A stretch of DNA of 64,000 bases from Paraburkholderia agricolaris (GTDB lineage: Bacteria > Pseudomonadota > Gammaproteobacteria > Burkholderiales > Burkholderiaceae), in NCBI RefSeq assembly GCF_009455635.1, contig NZ_QPER01000001.1, forward strand, positions 2,294,001 through 2,358,000, written 5' to 3'. The notes beneath the pieces are model-generated. The model worked only from the letters and a program-made list of their open reading frames with translations. It made no database searches and was not told the DNA's origin. The position numbers and the translations under genes were made by a program. Shown here piece by piece: positions 25,451 through 34,712 of the stretch; position 1 is the first letter of the stretch, and every line of letters starts with the position of its first letter.

Positions 25451-26929
25451 ATGCCCGACCAAAAAAGCACAGCGCAGCTTCCCACCACCATGTTCATCAA
25501 CGGTGAAAAGACCCCCAGCGCCGCAGGCAAAACCTTCCCCATCTACAACCCAGCCACAGGAGAAGAACTAGCCCAGATCCCAGACGCTTCAGAAACCGAC
25601 ATCGACCACGCGGTCAAAACTTCGAAGGCAGCTTTCGAATCCAACACCTGGCGCAGAATGCCGCCAGCCACTCGCGAGCATCTGCTACTAAAACTAGCCG
25701 ACCTGATAGAACAGCATACAGACGAACTAGCCACCCTGGAGACCCTGAACCAGGGAAAACTCATCGCATTCTCAAAGATGCTGGAAGTCTCGGGCAGCGT
25801 CCAGTGGTTGCGTTACATGGCTGGCTGGGCCACTAAAATCGAGGGTACGACTTTCGACCTGTCGATCCCCTTCCCGCCGGGCACCCGCTACAACGCTTCG
25901 ACAAAACGCGTCCCGACGGGCGTTGTCGCCGCAATCGTCCCCTGGAATTTTCCGCTGCTGATGGCGGTCTGGAAAATTGCTCCGGCGCTCGCCTGCGGCT
26001 GCACCGTCGTGCTCAAACCAGCCGAAGAAACTCCTTTAACGGCAATCCGTCTGGCCGAACTGGCTCACGAAGCCGGCTTCCCAGCGGGCGTATTCAACGT
26101 CGTCACGGGCCGCGGCGAGACTGCTGGCGCGGCGCTGGTCAGGCATCCACTGGTAAACAAAGTCACTTTCACCGGTTCAACCGAAGTGGGCCGCATCATT
26201 GGCCGCCAATGCGCTGACGATCTGAAGCGGGCATCGCTGGAACTGGGCGGCAAGAGCCCGGTGATCGTGCTGGACGACTGTGATCCGAAGAAAGCGATTG
26301 AAGGCGCGGCAGGCGCGATTTTCTTCAACCACGGACAGGTCTGTACTGCGGGTTCTCGCCTGTATGTTGCACGATCGATTTACGACGAAGTCGTGCAAGG
26401 CATTGCCGCGGTAGCCGACGGCATTGCATTGGGTTCCGGTTTCGACGCGGCGACGCAGATGGGGCCCATGGTGTCCGCCCGGCACCGCGACAAGGTCATG
26501 GGGATGATTGCGCAGGGCAAACAGGAAGGTGGTGAGATTCTGTCGCGCGATGCGGCTGTTGATGCGGATGGTTTTTTTGTCCGGCCGACGGTTATTGCCA
26601 ATCGCGCTTGCAAGCCGCTTACCGTTGTCAGGGAGGAGGTATTCGGACCGGTGTTGGTGGCGATGCCTTATGACGATATCGATGAGGTTTTGACTCTGGC
26701 CAACGCGTCAGAGTATGGGCTTGGGGCGAGTGTGTGGACGAATCAACTCGATAAAGCACTGCGGCTTGTCGATGGGATCGAGGCTGGGACGGTTTGGGTC
26801 AACACTCATAATATGGTTGATCCGGCTATGCCGTTCGGCGGGTTTAAGGCGTCCGGGATCGGACGTGAACATGGGAAGGTTATTGTTGATTCCTATACGG
26901 AATGTAAGTCTGTTTGTATTGCTTACTGA
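25451..26929 (+). CDS. NAD-dependent aldehyde dehydrogenase, phenylacetaldehyde dehydrogenase-like
   Basis: A 492-residue aldehyde dehydrogenase. The general base E264 (SLELGGKSP) and nucleophile C298 (NHGQVCTAGSRLYV) are present, as are the NAD segment VPWNFPLLMAVWK and the C-terminal PFGGFKASGIGREHGK. It is closest in pattern to FeaB/StyD and betaine-aldehyde type enzymes, and it follows a copper amine oxidase, so it probably oxidises the aldehyde made there. The ribosome site is CAGGAGA. Base use shifts within the gene: the first 300 bases are A/C-rich with codons such as CTA and ACA, the middle is ordinary, and the last 400 bases are G/T-rich. Both ends face copies of the repeat element. 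Confidence 0.92.
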   Translation: MPDQKSTAQLPTTMFINGEKTPSAAGKTFPIYNPATGEELAQIPDASETDIDHAVKTSKAAFESNTWRRMPPATREHLLLKLADLIEQHTDELATLETLNQGKLIAFSKMLEVSGSVQWLRYMAGWATKIEGTTFDLSIPFPPGTRYNASTKRVPTGVVAAIVPWNFPLLMAVWKIAPALACGCTVVLKPAEETPLTAIRLAELAHEAGFPAGVFNVVTGRGETAGAALVRHPLVNKVTFTGSTEVGRIIGRQCADDLKRASLELGGKSPVIVLDDCDPKKAIEGAAGAIFFNHGQVCTAGSRLYVARSIYDEVVQGIAAVADGIALGSGFDAATQMGPMVSARHRDKVMGMIAQGKQEGGEILSRDAAVDADGFFVRPTVIANRACKPLTVVREEVFGPVLVAMPYDDIDEVLTLANASEYGLGASVWTNQLDKALRLVDGIEAGTVWVNTHNMVDPAMPFGGFKASGIGREHGKVIVDSYTECKSVCIAY

Positions 26930-27727
26930 TGTGGGTTTTGCCTGGTTGGCGGTTTTGTTGGTCTGGATTTTTGGCGTTGCCATGCAGTGGTAGTGGTCTG
27001 TTCTGTTGTTGGTCTTTGGGCCTTTTGGCCTTGCCTTGATTTGTTAGTGGTCTATTAGCGTTGCCCCTGTGCGGGGCGGCACCTACTTCTCTTTGCCGCC
27101 GCAAAGAGAAGTAGGCAAGAGAAAGCGGCTCACACCGCTAATTCTTAAGCGGGTCCCCCGCGCAGCCACGGTAGTGGTGCATCTGGAATCTGTCGCCTCG
27201 CACATTCGGCGCCAGTGACAAGGCAGTCATACCTCCGGCGGCGCTGCGCGCGCCGACGCCCAGTTCATCACACCACCCGCGAGTTTTTTGCTCCCGCGGG
27301 TGGCCCGGTTCGCGGCTCGCCGTTGCATCGATGCCACCGGGCCGCAGCCTCACCCTCCGTTTGTCCCCGTCCCGGACTCGCCATTGCCTCGCTGCTGCAA
27401 ACACAACCGCGGTAGCGATCGCACAGCAAAAGCGAAAGCGAAAGCGACGCACAGACATTTCCTTTGAAGTGGGGGGGTAGCAAACCAGAGCGGGAACACC
27501 TCGCCGAGGCGAAGCCGAGGGCTCCCGCTGCACGAAGCAAACCCGCTGGTTTCCCTTGCAGACCCGTCCGCGACGCACACAGTGCGGAGTGGGAGCTGAT
27601 GAGCGCTTTGTCAACAGTGCGAAGTGTGCGAGGTCACGGATTCCAGATGCACCACTACCGCGGCTGTGCGTGGGACCCGCTTATGGGCTTGCGGTGTGAA
27701 GCCGCTTTCTTTGCTCATCTTTCTTTG

Positions 27728-27733
27728 CGGCGG
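27728..27733. repeat. target site duplication, left copy
   Basis: CGGCGG flanks the insertion sequence here and again at 29002-29007. The undisturbed left-arm copy of the element has a single CCGCCG at this place, so the duplication arose on insertion. Confidence 0.85.
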
Positions 27734-29001
27734 TGTATAGACCGGAGACATGGTTGACAAACGTGCGGAGACATCATTGACACTTTATGGTCAGTGATTG
27801 TCGCTCCTCAGGTCAAGGGTGAGGATGCGGTGATGGGCAAACCAGAATTCAAATACGCCGTCTTCGCCCGGCTTTGCGCGTGCCGCAACCGGCAGTCCAT
27901 AAAGTGCATTCGAGACCTTGAGGTGCCGTCCTTCAAAGCGTAGCCGGCCATCCGATTTAACCAGCAGCACCACGTCATCCGGGCCGTACTCCGGCTCCGG
28001 CAGGATCGATGGATACGCCCGGGGGCTCGGCCGGTAACGGCTGATGGGCGTGTCCATGCCGATCGCCTCATGCGGGCGCTCGCAGTTATATACGGTGCGC
28101 CAGCGGTCCAGTTCCTGTTGCACGTGCTGCTGGGTAGCGAAGCTTCGTCCGTTCAGTACTTCAGCCTTCAGCGTACGGTGAAACCGCTCGTCCTTGCCGT
28201 TGGTCTGCGGGTGGTAAGGCCGGCTGTAACTGATGCGGATACCCAGCCGGATCAGCCAGACGGCCAGTTCGGTGAGTTGCCCCGGACTGCCAGGCGAACC
28301 CCACGGCGAGCCGTTATCGGTATTGATGCGTAACGGCAGGCCATAGTGTCCAAACGCCTCCCGTAATCCTGTCTGCACGGTAGCGGTGTCGGTGGGTCCA
28401 CAGGCGCGCAGCAGGATGCTGAAGCGCGAGTGGTCGTCGAGTACCGTCAGGGGGCTGCAGCGCTCCTTCCCGAGGGTCTCAAAGTGCCCCTTGAAGTCCA
28501 TCTGCCAGAGTACGTTAGGCTGCTCGTGCTCAAAGCGCTTCCAGGGTTGGCTCATCGCTGAATCGGCCGGCAGGATCAGGTTGTGCCGGTGCAGGATGTC
28601 GGTCACGGTGCTGGGCTGCGGCACCGCCTCAAGGCCCAGATCACGCAGGCGCCGGCTGATCTTGCGGCCGCCCCAGCGCGGATGGGCCTGGCGCAGCCGT
28701 ACCACTTCCTGCTCCATCGCAGTGGGGGTCTTCGACGGACTGCTGAGCGGGCGTCGGGATTGATCTGCCAGCGCATGCTCGCCGCGATGGAGCCATTTGT
28801 AGCCGGTCTGCCGGCTGATGTTAAAGCGCTGGCACAGCTCGGTCATCGTCAGCGTGTCCTGACTGGCCAGATGAACAAATTCCTGTCGGAGGCTCATAGT
28901 GTCTCTTGCGTTCCAGGGCATGGTCGGGACCGGGTGTTTTAGTACCCGGAAGTGTCAACCATGTCCCCGCACACCTGTCAGCTATGTCTCCGGTCTATAC
29001 A
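27734..29001 (-). mobile_element. IS481-type insertion sequence, 1268 bp
   Basis: Complete element with terminal inverted repeats beginning TGTATAGACCGGAGACAT at both ends, a single DDE transposase gene and a 6-bp target duplication (CGGCGG). Each end carries two copies of the pattern GGAGACAT-N2-TTGACA (second copy with small changes), likely transposase sites, so end similarity extends about 50 bp. Intact ends, intact duplication and open reading frame suggest a fairly recent insertion. Confidence 0.93.
27791..28921 (-). CDS. IS481 family transposase
   Basis: A 376-residue DDE transposase, or 368 residues from the ATG at 28897, where the usual family start MSLRQEFVHLA lies. The N-terminal helix-turn-helix (MTELCQRFNISRQTGYKWLHR) and a second one (RKISRRLRDLG) precede the integrase core. 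Catalytic residues are D142 (WQMDFKGHF), D202 (NTDNGSPW) and E245 in the NGKDERFHRTLK motif. The frame is unbroken, so it may be active. Confidence 0.93.
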   Translation of the reverse strand: MPWNARDTMSLRQEFVHLASQDTLTMTELCQRFNISRQTGYKWLHRGEHALADQSRRPLSSPSKTPTAMEQEVVRLRQAHPRWGGRKISRRLRDLGLEAVPQPSTVTDILHRHNLILPADSAMSQPWKRFEHEQPNVLWQMDFKGHFETLGKERCSPLTVLDDHSRFSILLRACGPTDTATVQTGLREAFGHYGLPLRINTDNGSPWGSPGSPGQLTELAVWLIRLGIRISYSRPYHPQTNGKDERFHRTLKAEVLNGRSFATQQHVQQELDRWRTVYNCERPHEAIGMDTPISRYRPSPRAYPSILPEPEYGPDDVVLLVKSDGRLRFEGRHLKVSNALYGLPVAARAKPGEDGVFEFWFAHHRILTLDLRSDNH

Positions 29002-29007
29002 CGGCGG
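29002..29007. repeat. target site duplication, right copy
   Basis: Second CGGCGG next to the right inverted repeat of the insertion sequence. It is followed directly by the resumed hairpin CAAAGAAAG of the repeat element. Confidence 0.85.
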
Positions 29008-29202
29008 CAAAGAAAGTAAGTGCCGCCCCGCACAGGGGCAACGCTAATAGACCACTAACACAGCAAGGAAAGGCCAAAGGCCAAAGGCCAAAAAACCAGA
29101 TCACCAACAAAACCGCCGACCAGGCAACTCCCCCCGTGTGTAACACAGTAAAATACCACCCCACCCGCGCGCCAGCGCCCACCCGCCAACCGGCCCCCGA
29201 TC

Positions 29203-30150
29203 TTGAAACGCAAAATGCCCGCGCTAAACGCGCTAAAAGCCTTCGAAGTCGCCGGCCGCACGGGCAGTTTCACCCGCGCAGCGGAACTACTAAACGTCAC
29301 ACAAAGCGCAGTCAGCCGGCAAGTCCGGCAACTTGAAGCCCAACTCGGCGAGACCCTGCTCCAGCGTCACCATCACCACCTGGAACTCTCGGCCGCCGGC
29401 CGCATCCTCCTGCAAGCACTGCAACAATCATTCGACCGGATCGAACTCACCGTCCGCAGCCTGCAGGAAAAAACCCACCGCAACCGCCTGCGCATCAACG
29501 CGCCACCCACCTTCACGAGCCGCTGGCTAATGCCGCGTCTCGGACGTCTGCGTGACGCGCATCCGCATCTGGAACTCAGCCTGTCGACCCGTCTCGACGA
29601 CAATCTCGCCGAATCGGGCGTCCTCGACTGCGCCATCCGCTTCGGCAACGGCGAATGGGAAGGCGTCGACAACCGCCTGTTGATGAACGAACGGCACATC
29701 GCCGTCTGCGCGCCCGCATTGCTGGCGCGCCAGGCAGGCCGCGCGGCCATCGATCTGAATCAGTTCACGCTGCTGCACGTGCTCGCAAGCGCCGATCAGC
29801 GCTATCTGACCTGGCAGCACTGGCTGAAAGCCGCCGGCATCGAAAACGTCGACACCCGCGGCGGCTACGAATTCGATCTGCTCGATCACGCAATCCGGGC
29901 CGCTATCGACGGGCTCGGCGTGACCATCGCCGATCGTCATATGATCGGCCGTGAACTCGCGGAAGGCCAACTCGTACAGGTGCTGAACGTGCACGTCGAC
30001 GGACATCAATCCTATTGGCTCGTTACGCGTGCAGAACAGGACGAACTGCCGCACGTCGCACTGTTTCGCGACTGGTTGCAGCAGGAGATCTGGCTGACCG
30101 AACGTGCGCTCCATTCGTCGGAATCGGCACAGTCAGGCGCAGCGAGTTGA
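29203..30150 (+). CDS. LysR family regulator, GcvA-like
   Basis: A 315-residue LysR regulator of the GcvA subgroup: LNALKAFEVAGRTGSFTRAA, NVTQSAVSRQVRQLEAQLG and HHLELSAAGRILLQAL in the winged helix, then an effector domain with the subgroup sequence PPTFTSRWLMPRLGRL. The open frame starts at TTG 29203; the ATG at 29215 (MPALNAL) is an equally good choice. No clear ribosome site is visible. Its 5' end lies about 100 bp from the outer arm of repeat copy 2 and is A/C-rich. It converges on the GMC oxidoreductase gene across a shared terminator. Its target is unknown; the operon at 30-36 kb is a candidate. Confidence 0.88.
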   Translation: MKRKMPALNALKAFEVAGRTGSFTRAAELLNVTQSAVSRQVRQLEAQLGETLLQRHHHHLELSAAGRILLQALQQSFDRIELTVRSLQEKTHRNRLRINAPPTFTSRWLMPRLGRLRDAHPHLELSLSTRLDDNLAESGVLDCAIRFGNGEWEGVDNRLLMNERHIAVCAPALLARQAGRAAIDLNQFTLLHVLASADQRYLTWQHWLKAAGIENVDTRGGYEFDLLDHAIRAAIDGLGVTIADRHMIGRELAEGQLVQVLNVHVDGHQSYWLVTRAEQDELPHVALFRDWLQQEIWLTERALHSSESAQSGAAS

Positions 30151-30231
30151 TGCGAGTGCAACTCGTCTGAGTATGCGAGCTCGGGCGACCCCCGTCAGTC
30201 TGCGCCACGCCTGTGTGGCCCTTGCATAATG

Positions 30232-30272
30232 AAAAAAACGCGCCGATGCGAGGCAATCGGCGCGTTTTTCTT
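30232..30272. terminator. bidirectional intrinsic terminator
   Basis: A run of A, then AACGCGCCGAT paired with ATCGGCGCGTT around a 9-nt loop, then a T run. The structure can stop transcription of the LysR gene from the left and of the GMC operon from the right. Confidence 0.88.
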
Positions 30273-30300
30273 TACACCACCGGCGGTGATTTCCAACCCG

Positions 30301-31962
30301 TCAGGCAGCCGCTGCCAACTCCACGGCCTTGGGTTCAAAGGCGGTTTCGACGGCGGCGTCCATGAGAATCATCTCGGCGCCCTTCTCCGCCACCATCATG
30401 GTGGGCGCATTGATGTTGCCCGACGTGATGTTCGGGAAGATCGACGCATCGACCACCCGCAAGCCGGCAACGCCGTGCACCCGCAAACGCGCATCAACCA
30501 CCGAAGTATGCGGATCGTCACCCATCGCACACGAACCGCACAGGTGATAGATCGAACCGGATTGCTCGCGGAAATACTGCAGGAAACCTTCACGCGTATT
30601 CACCTGCGGTCCCGGCGAAATTTCCTCAACGGTGATCTCTTTCAACGCCGGCGATGCCATCACCTTGCGCACCAGTTCGCAGCCCTGAATCACTTCGTCA
30701 ATATCCTTCTCCGTGGTCAGCGCGTTGATGCGGATTTTCGCGGCGTCTTCGGCACGGTTCGACGCGATCTCGATCGATCCGCGACTCGTGGGCCGGCACG
30801 GATTGAATGCCAGCAGGAAGCCCGAATACGGTTCGGGCTTGAGGCTCGCCGTGCTGCTTTTCGGAATCCGGTACGACAGCGGATTGAAGTACAACTGCAG
30901 GTTAGGCTGCGCCTCCTGGTCGTTGCCCTTGAAGAAGCCGCCCGACTGGTTCACGCTCATCGCGAGCGGCCCCTTGCGCGTCAGCAGATACTGCAGACCA
31001 AGCTTGAGCTTGCCAAGCAGGGGACGCATCTCGTCGTTGAGCGTTTTCACGTTCGCACGATAGTAGAAGCTCACGCACAGGTGGTCCTGCAGATTCTGCC
31101 CGACAGCGGGCAGCTCCTTGACCATCGCGATGCGATGCTTCGCGAGCAATGCACTGTCGCCTACGCCCGAGAGTTGCAGCAACTTGGGCGAATCGACCGC
31201 GCCCGCCGCCAGGATCACCTCACGGTTCGCCATGAATTGCCGCGTAGCGCCGTTCTGCGTCACGCTCACGCCGATTGCCCGCTGGTTGCCGTCGAACAGC
31301 ACGCGGTTCGCCAACGTGTCACGTTCGACCGTCAGGTTCTTGCGCGTCAGCACGGGATGCAGGTACTCGAAGCTGCTCGATGAACGCTGACCGTTGCGCG
31401 TACTCACGTCATAGATGCCCGCGCCTTCGAATCGCGCGCCGTTGAAGTCGTCGCTGCGTTTGTAGCCGGCCTGATCGCAGCCTTTCAGGAACACATGGCA
31501 GATCGGATGAACGGCATCTTTCATCGGCGAGATACGGATCGGGCCGTCCGCGCCGTGATACTCGGTGTTGCCGAGCGGATGCGATTCGAGCTTGCGGAAA
31601 TACGGCAGCACATCGTGAAACGCCCAGCCCGGGTTGCCTGCCGCGGCCCAGTCGTCGAAATCGTGCGGTTGGCCGCGCACGTAGATCATCGCGTTGATCG
31701 AACCGGAGCCGCCCTGCACTTTGCCGCGCGGACAATAGATCGGGCGGTTGTCGAGTTCCTTTTCGGGCTCGCTGTAGTACATCCAGTTATAGGTTTCGTT
31801 GTAGTACGTCTTGGTGAAACCCACCGGGATCCTGAACCAGAACGAGCTGTCCTTGCCGCCCGCCTCGAGCAGCAAGACCGAATATTGGCCCGACGCCGAC
31901 AGGCGATTAGCCAGAATGCAGCCCGCCGAACCCGCGCCGACGATGATGTAATCGTAGTTCAT
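30301..31962 (-). CDS. GMC family FAD-dependent oxidoreductase (choline dehydrogenase-like)
   Basis: A 553-residue flavoprotein. The FAD motif GAGSAGCILANRL is at 9-21, the GMC signature GKVQGGSGSINAMIYVRG is near 80-97, and the C-terminal active-site region HLCGSCAMG and SGNINAPTMMVAEKGAEMI are present. It resembles BetA-type alcohol dehydrogenases, which pass electrons to the respiratory chain. It is the last gene of a four-gene set (aldehyde dehydrogenase, MFS carrier, enolase-superfamily protein, this). In that setting it probably oxidises an alcohol or polyol to an aldehyde. The substrate is not readable. Choline itself is less likely because betaine genes are absent nearby. Confidence 0.9.
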   Translation of the reverse strand: MNYDYIIVGAGSAGCILANRLSASGQYSVLLLEAGGKDSSFWFRIPVGFTKTYYNETYNWMYYSEPEKELDNRPIYCPRGKVQGGSGSINAMIYVRGQPHDFDDWAAAGNPGWAFHDVLPYFRKLESHPLGNTEYHGADGPIRISPMKDAVHPICHVFLKGCDQAGYKRSDDFNGARFEGAGIYDVSTRNGQRSSSSFEYLHPVLTRKNLTVERDTLANRVLFDGNQRAIGVSVTQNGATRQFMANREVILAAGAVDSPKLLQLSGVGDSALLAKHRIAMVKELPAVGQNLQDHLCVSFYYRANVKTLNDEMRPLLGKLKLGLQYLLTRKGPLAMSVNQSGGFFKGNDQEAQPNLQLYFNPLSYRIPKSSTASLKPEPYSGFLLAFNPCRPTSRGSIEIASNRAEDAAKIRINALTTEKDIDEVIQGCELVRKVMASPALKEITVEEISPGPQVNTREGFLQYFREQSGSIYHLCGSCAMGDDPHTSVVDARLRVHGVAGLRVVDASIFPNITSGNINAPTMMVAEKGAEMILMDAAVETAFEPKAVELAAAA

Positions 31963-32024
31963 GCTCTATGTCGCCACACGGCGCCCAATCCATTGAATGC
32001 GTAAAACAGATGAATCCGACAGAC

Positions 32025-33242
32025 TCAACCCTTGGCCGGCGCGAGGTCTTTCACGTCGGCGGGACGAGCCGCCATTTGCAGATGCAGACGCTCGCCGGTA
32101 TACGGCGTGTGCTGCCGGATCACGTCCATGTTCAACTCCACCCCCAGGCCCGGTTCCTGTGAAGGAATGATGTAGCCGTCTTCCCATTGAATCGGTTTCT
32201 TCAACACCGCGGCGTGGAAACCGTCCCATGTGCCGATGCTTTCCTGAATCAGGAAGTTCGGCGTGCAGGCCGCGAGCTGAATGCTGGCGGCGGCGCCGAT
32301 CGGCCCGTTGTACAGATGCGGTGCGATCTGCGCGTAATACACCTCGGCGATCGCCGCGACTTTCTTCGCTTCGAGCAGACCGCCCACACGCGCCACGTTC
32401 AGTTGCAGAATCGACGCCGCACCCGCTTCGAGCAGCTTGAAGAACTCATACTTGGTGGTCAGGCGCTCGCCCGCGGCAATCGGAATACTCGTGTGCTGGG
32501 CGACTTGCGCCATGGCACCCTCCTGCCCCGGCGGCACAGGTTCTTCGAACCACAGCGGATCGTATTTCTCGAGGCGTTTGGCCAGCCGGATGGCTGACGA
32601 CGGCACCATCTGCCCATGCGTGCCGAACAGCAGATCGGCCTTGCTGCCGACCGCTTCACGCACACGGCGGCAGAATAGTTCGCAACGGTCGAGCACTTCC
32701 ATCGATAGTTGATGCCCCGAGTAAGCCGTATACGGCCCCGCCGGATCGAACTTCACCGCGGTAAAACCACGCTTCACATTTTCAACGGCGCATTCGGCGG
32801 CGAGATCGGGATCGTCGTAGTCGTATTCGCCTTTGCTGTTCTTCGGATACAGGTACGTGTATGAGCGCAGGCGCTGATTCACCATGCCACCGAGCAGTTC
32901 GTACACAGGCTTGTTGGCCGCCTTGCCGATAATGTCCCAGCACGCCATTTCCAGCCCGCTCACCACGCCCATCATCGTCAGATCGGGGCGTTGCGTGAAA
33001 CCGCTCGAATACGCCTCACGCCAGAGCCGTTCGATATGGTGCGGATCCTGATCGAGCAGGTAGCGGCCGAATACATCGTCGATGATGTGGGTCATCGCCT
33101 TCGGATGAAACGTCGCGGAATAGATTTCGCCGACGCCTTCAATACCGCAATCGGTCTTGAGCTTGACGAAGATCCAGTACATGCCGCCCACGTGCGGCGG
33201 CGGTACGGCGACGATATGCGTTTCGAGCGAGACGACTTTCAT
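32025..33242 (-). CDS. mandelate racemase/muconate lactonising (enolase) superfamily protein
   Basis: A 405-residue TIM-barrel protein that looks like a sugar-acid dehydratase. K164 (TAVKFDP), E233 (WFEEPVPP), E259 (AAGERLTTKYEF) and H309 (IAPHLYNGP) sit where catalytic or metal residues are expected. Two positions differ from the usual pattern: FGTHGQ (206-211) stands where relatives have an Asp metal ligand (D-x-H-G or D-x-N-G), and LQLNVARVGG has Asn282 where Asp normally pairs with the catalytic His. H209 may take the role of the general-acid His of galactonate dehydratases. It starts directly after the MFS stop (TAA then ATG), so the genes are co-transcribed. Specificity is unassigned. 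Confidence 0.85.
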   Translation of the reverse strand: MKVVSLETHIVAVPPPHVGGMYWIFVKLKTDCGIEGVGEIYSATFHPKAMTHIIDDVFGRYLLDQDPHHIERLWREAYSSGFTQRPDLTMMGVVSGLEMACWDIIGKAANKPVYELLGGMVNQRLRSYTYLYPKNSKGEYDYDDPDLAAECAVENVKRGFTAVKFDPAGPYTAYSGHQLSMEVLDRCELFCRRVREAVGSKADLLFGTHGQMVPSSAIRLAKRLEKYDPLWFEEPVPPGQEGAMAQVAQHTSIPIAAGERLTTKYEFFKLLEAGAASILQLNVARVGGLLEAKKVAAIAEVYYAQIAPHLYNGPIGAAASIQLAACTPNFLIQESIGTWDGFHAAVLKKPIQWEDGYIIPSQEPGLGVELNMDVIRQHTPYTGERLHLQMAARPADVKDLAPAKG

Positions 33243-34562
33243 TTACGCAACCCCTTTTTTGCTAAGCATGTTTCTCAGCGCCAGGCCGGCAAAGCCGCCG
33301 AGCGCCGCCATTCCGGCCACATAGCCGAAGTAAAGCTGATAACCGAAGACACCCGGGAAGTTCTGTGTCAGATAGCCGTTGATCAGCGGCAGGAACACAT
33401 CGGGCGAATAGCCGAGCACGGAGATCAGGCCAATGGCGAGGCCCATCGTTTCGACCGGGATATTGCAGCGATCCAGCAGCGACCAGTACAGCCCGCGAAT
33501 CGCGTAAGTCAGAATGCCGATGAACAACACAAGGAACACCAGCAGCACATGGCTCGAGATACGCGGCGCCGCCATCAGGCCTAGCAGCGACAGCGCCGCC
33601 AGGAACAGTGCGATCACCAGCACCGAGACTTTCGAATAACGGTCGCCGAGAAAGCCGCCGCCAATCCCGCCAATCGGCCGCATCCATAACTTGAGCGTCG
33701 TGATCGTGCCGGCCATCACCACGGTCAAACCGATCTCGCCTTCATGCAGATACGCGGAGAAGCTGTAGGTGGCCCAGAACACCTGATAACCGCAGAACAC
33801 GATGGCGGCGACCAGCCACAACTCGGGAATCGATGCGAGCGTTTTCAGATCGACCAGCACGTTGCTGCGTTTGCGCGTGGCGCGGTTGGCGGCGGCGTCT
33901 TTTGTGCCTTGCGGATCTTTGACCAGTGCGAGCACCACGCCGAGCGCGATGCATAAAAAGGCGTACATATAGACGACCAGCCTGAAGCCGGCCGTCACCG
34001 GCTCGCCTTTGGTCTGCGTGAACCACGCGAACAGCGTGATCGCAATGGTCGCGAGCATTGCTTCGATCAAACCGCGCCCACCGTCGAGCAAACCGAAGAA
34101 GCGGCCCTGCTCGTGCGTGCCGGCGATCATCGTCACGCGCTTGATAACCGCGGCCCAGAACGTCAAACCGGTCGACAGACCCCAGCCGCCGAAGATCAGC
34201 ATCAGCACATTGAACGACGGCGCGGTGGAATACCACAAGCCGAGCACGCCGGTTGCGATCAGCGAAAAGCAGATCAACAGACGTGGTGCGATGCGGTCGG
34301 CAAGCCAGCCGCTCGGCAGGTAGCTCAGCAGAAAGATGGTGCCGAGCATCGAATACAGATAGCCAAGCTGACTATCGGTGATGTGAAACACTTCAAGCAT
34401 GGTCGGCTGATAAACCTGCCGAAGATACAGAATCGGGTAAATCGCACCGGCCGCCAGCACCAGCAGCATGAGCTGGATATAGCGTTGCGCCTTATTGCTT
34501 TCCAATGCGGCTTCGTCGCTTAACGCGAGCGAGGCAGTGGTTTGAACGGGTTGAGATGACAC
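33243..34562 (-). CDS. MFS transporter, YihN-like
   Basis: A 12-helix carrier of about 439 residues. A GTG start at 34562 is preferred because AGGAG lies 7 nt upstream; the open frame itself reaches a TTG at 34604. MFS loop motifs include PSGWLADRIAPR between helices 2 and 3 and GGFLGDRYSKVS in the second half. The sequence WGLSTGLTFWAAVIKRVTMIA recalls YihN-like carriers of sugar derivatives. It is coupled to the downstream dehydratase gene with no gap, so it probably imports a sugar acid, polyol or related compound used by this operon. Confidence 0.87.
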   Translation of the reverse strand: MSSQPVQTTASLALSDEAALESNKAQRYIQLMLLVLAAGAIYPILYLRQVYQPTMLEVFHITDSQLGYLYSMLGTIFLLSYLPSGWLADRIAPRLLICFSLIATGVLGLWYSTAPSFNVLMLIFGGWGLSTGLTFWAAVIKRVTMIAGTHEQGRFFGLLDGGRGLIEAMLATIAITLFAWFTQTKGEPVTAGFRLVVYMYAFLCIALGVVLALVKDPQGTKDAAANRATRKRSNVLVDLKTLASIPELWLVAAIVFCGYQVFWATYSFSAYLHEGEIGLTVVMAGTITTLKLWMRPIGGIGGGFLGDRYSKVSVLVIALFLAALSLLGLMAAPRISSHVLLVFLVLFIGILTYAIRGLYWSLLDRCNIPVETMGLAIGLISVLGYSPDVFLPLINGYLTQNFPGVFGYQLYFGYVAGMAALGGFAGLALRNMLSKKGVA

Positions 34563-34712
34563 GTGAGCGCTCCTGGGAGACACAGCGCCGGGCCGGGTCT
34601 CCAAATATTTTTATGAGTGCAGCGGTTTGCTGCGTTTATGCGGGTTTTAGGGCAACGCGTGCCGACTACTCCGAATCGCGCGGCACGCGCCGTTTTTGCG
34701 TCAATATCTGCG

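Larger units (their letters stand above)
26965..29100. repeat. inverted-repeat element, copy 2, split by an insertion sequence
   Basis: The left arm, about 400-bp centre and inner right arm run to 27733; the outer right arm resumes at 29002. Alignment with copy 1 holds across the whole element, including the centre (CCGTTGCATCG, GCAGACCCGTCCGCGACGC, GTGCGGAGTGGGAGCTGATG). The left-arm hairpin is at 27082-27115. The right-arm hairpin is the IS target. GGCCAAA is repeated three times at 29072-29092. No gene is supported in 26930-27733. Confidence 0.85.

Noticed and set aside
29072..29092. GGCCAAA repeated three times, as a possible variable-number repeat
   Set aside because: Only three units, part of the degenerate outer arm of the repeat element.
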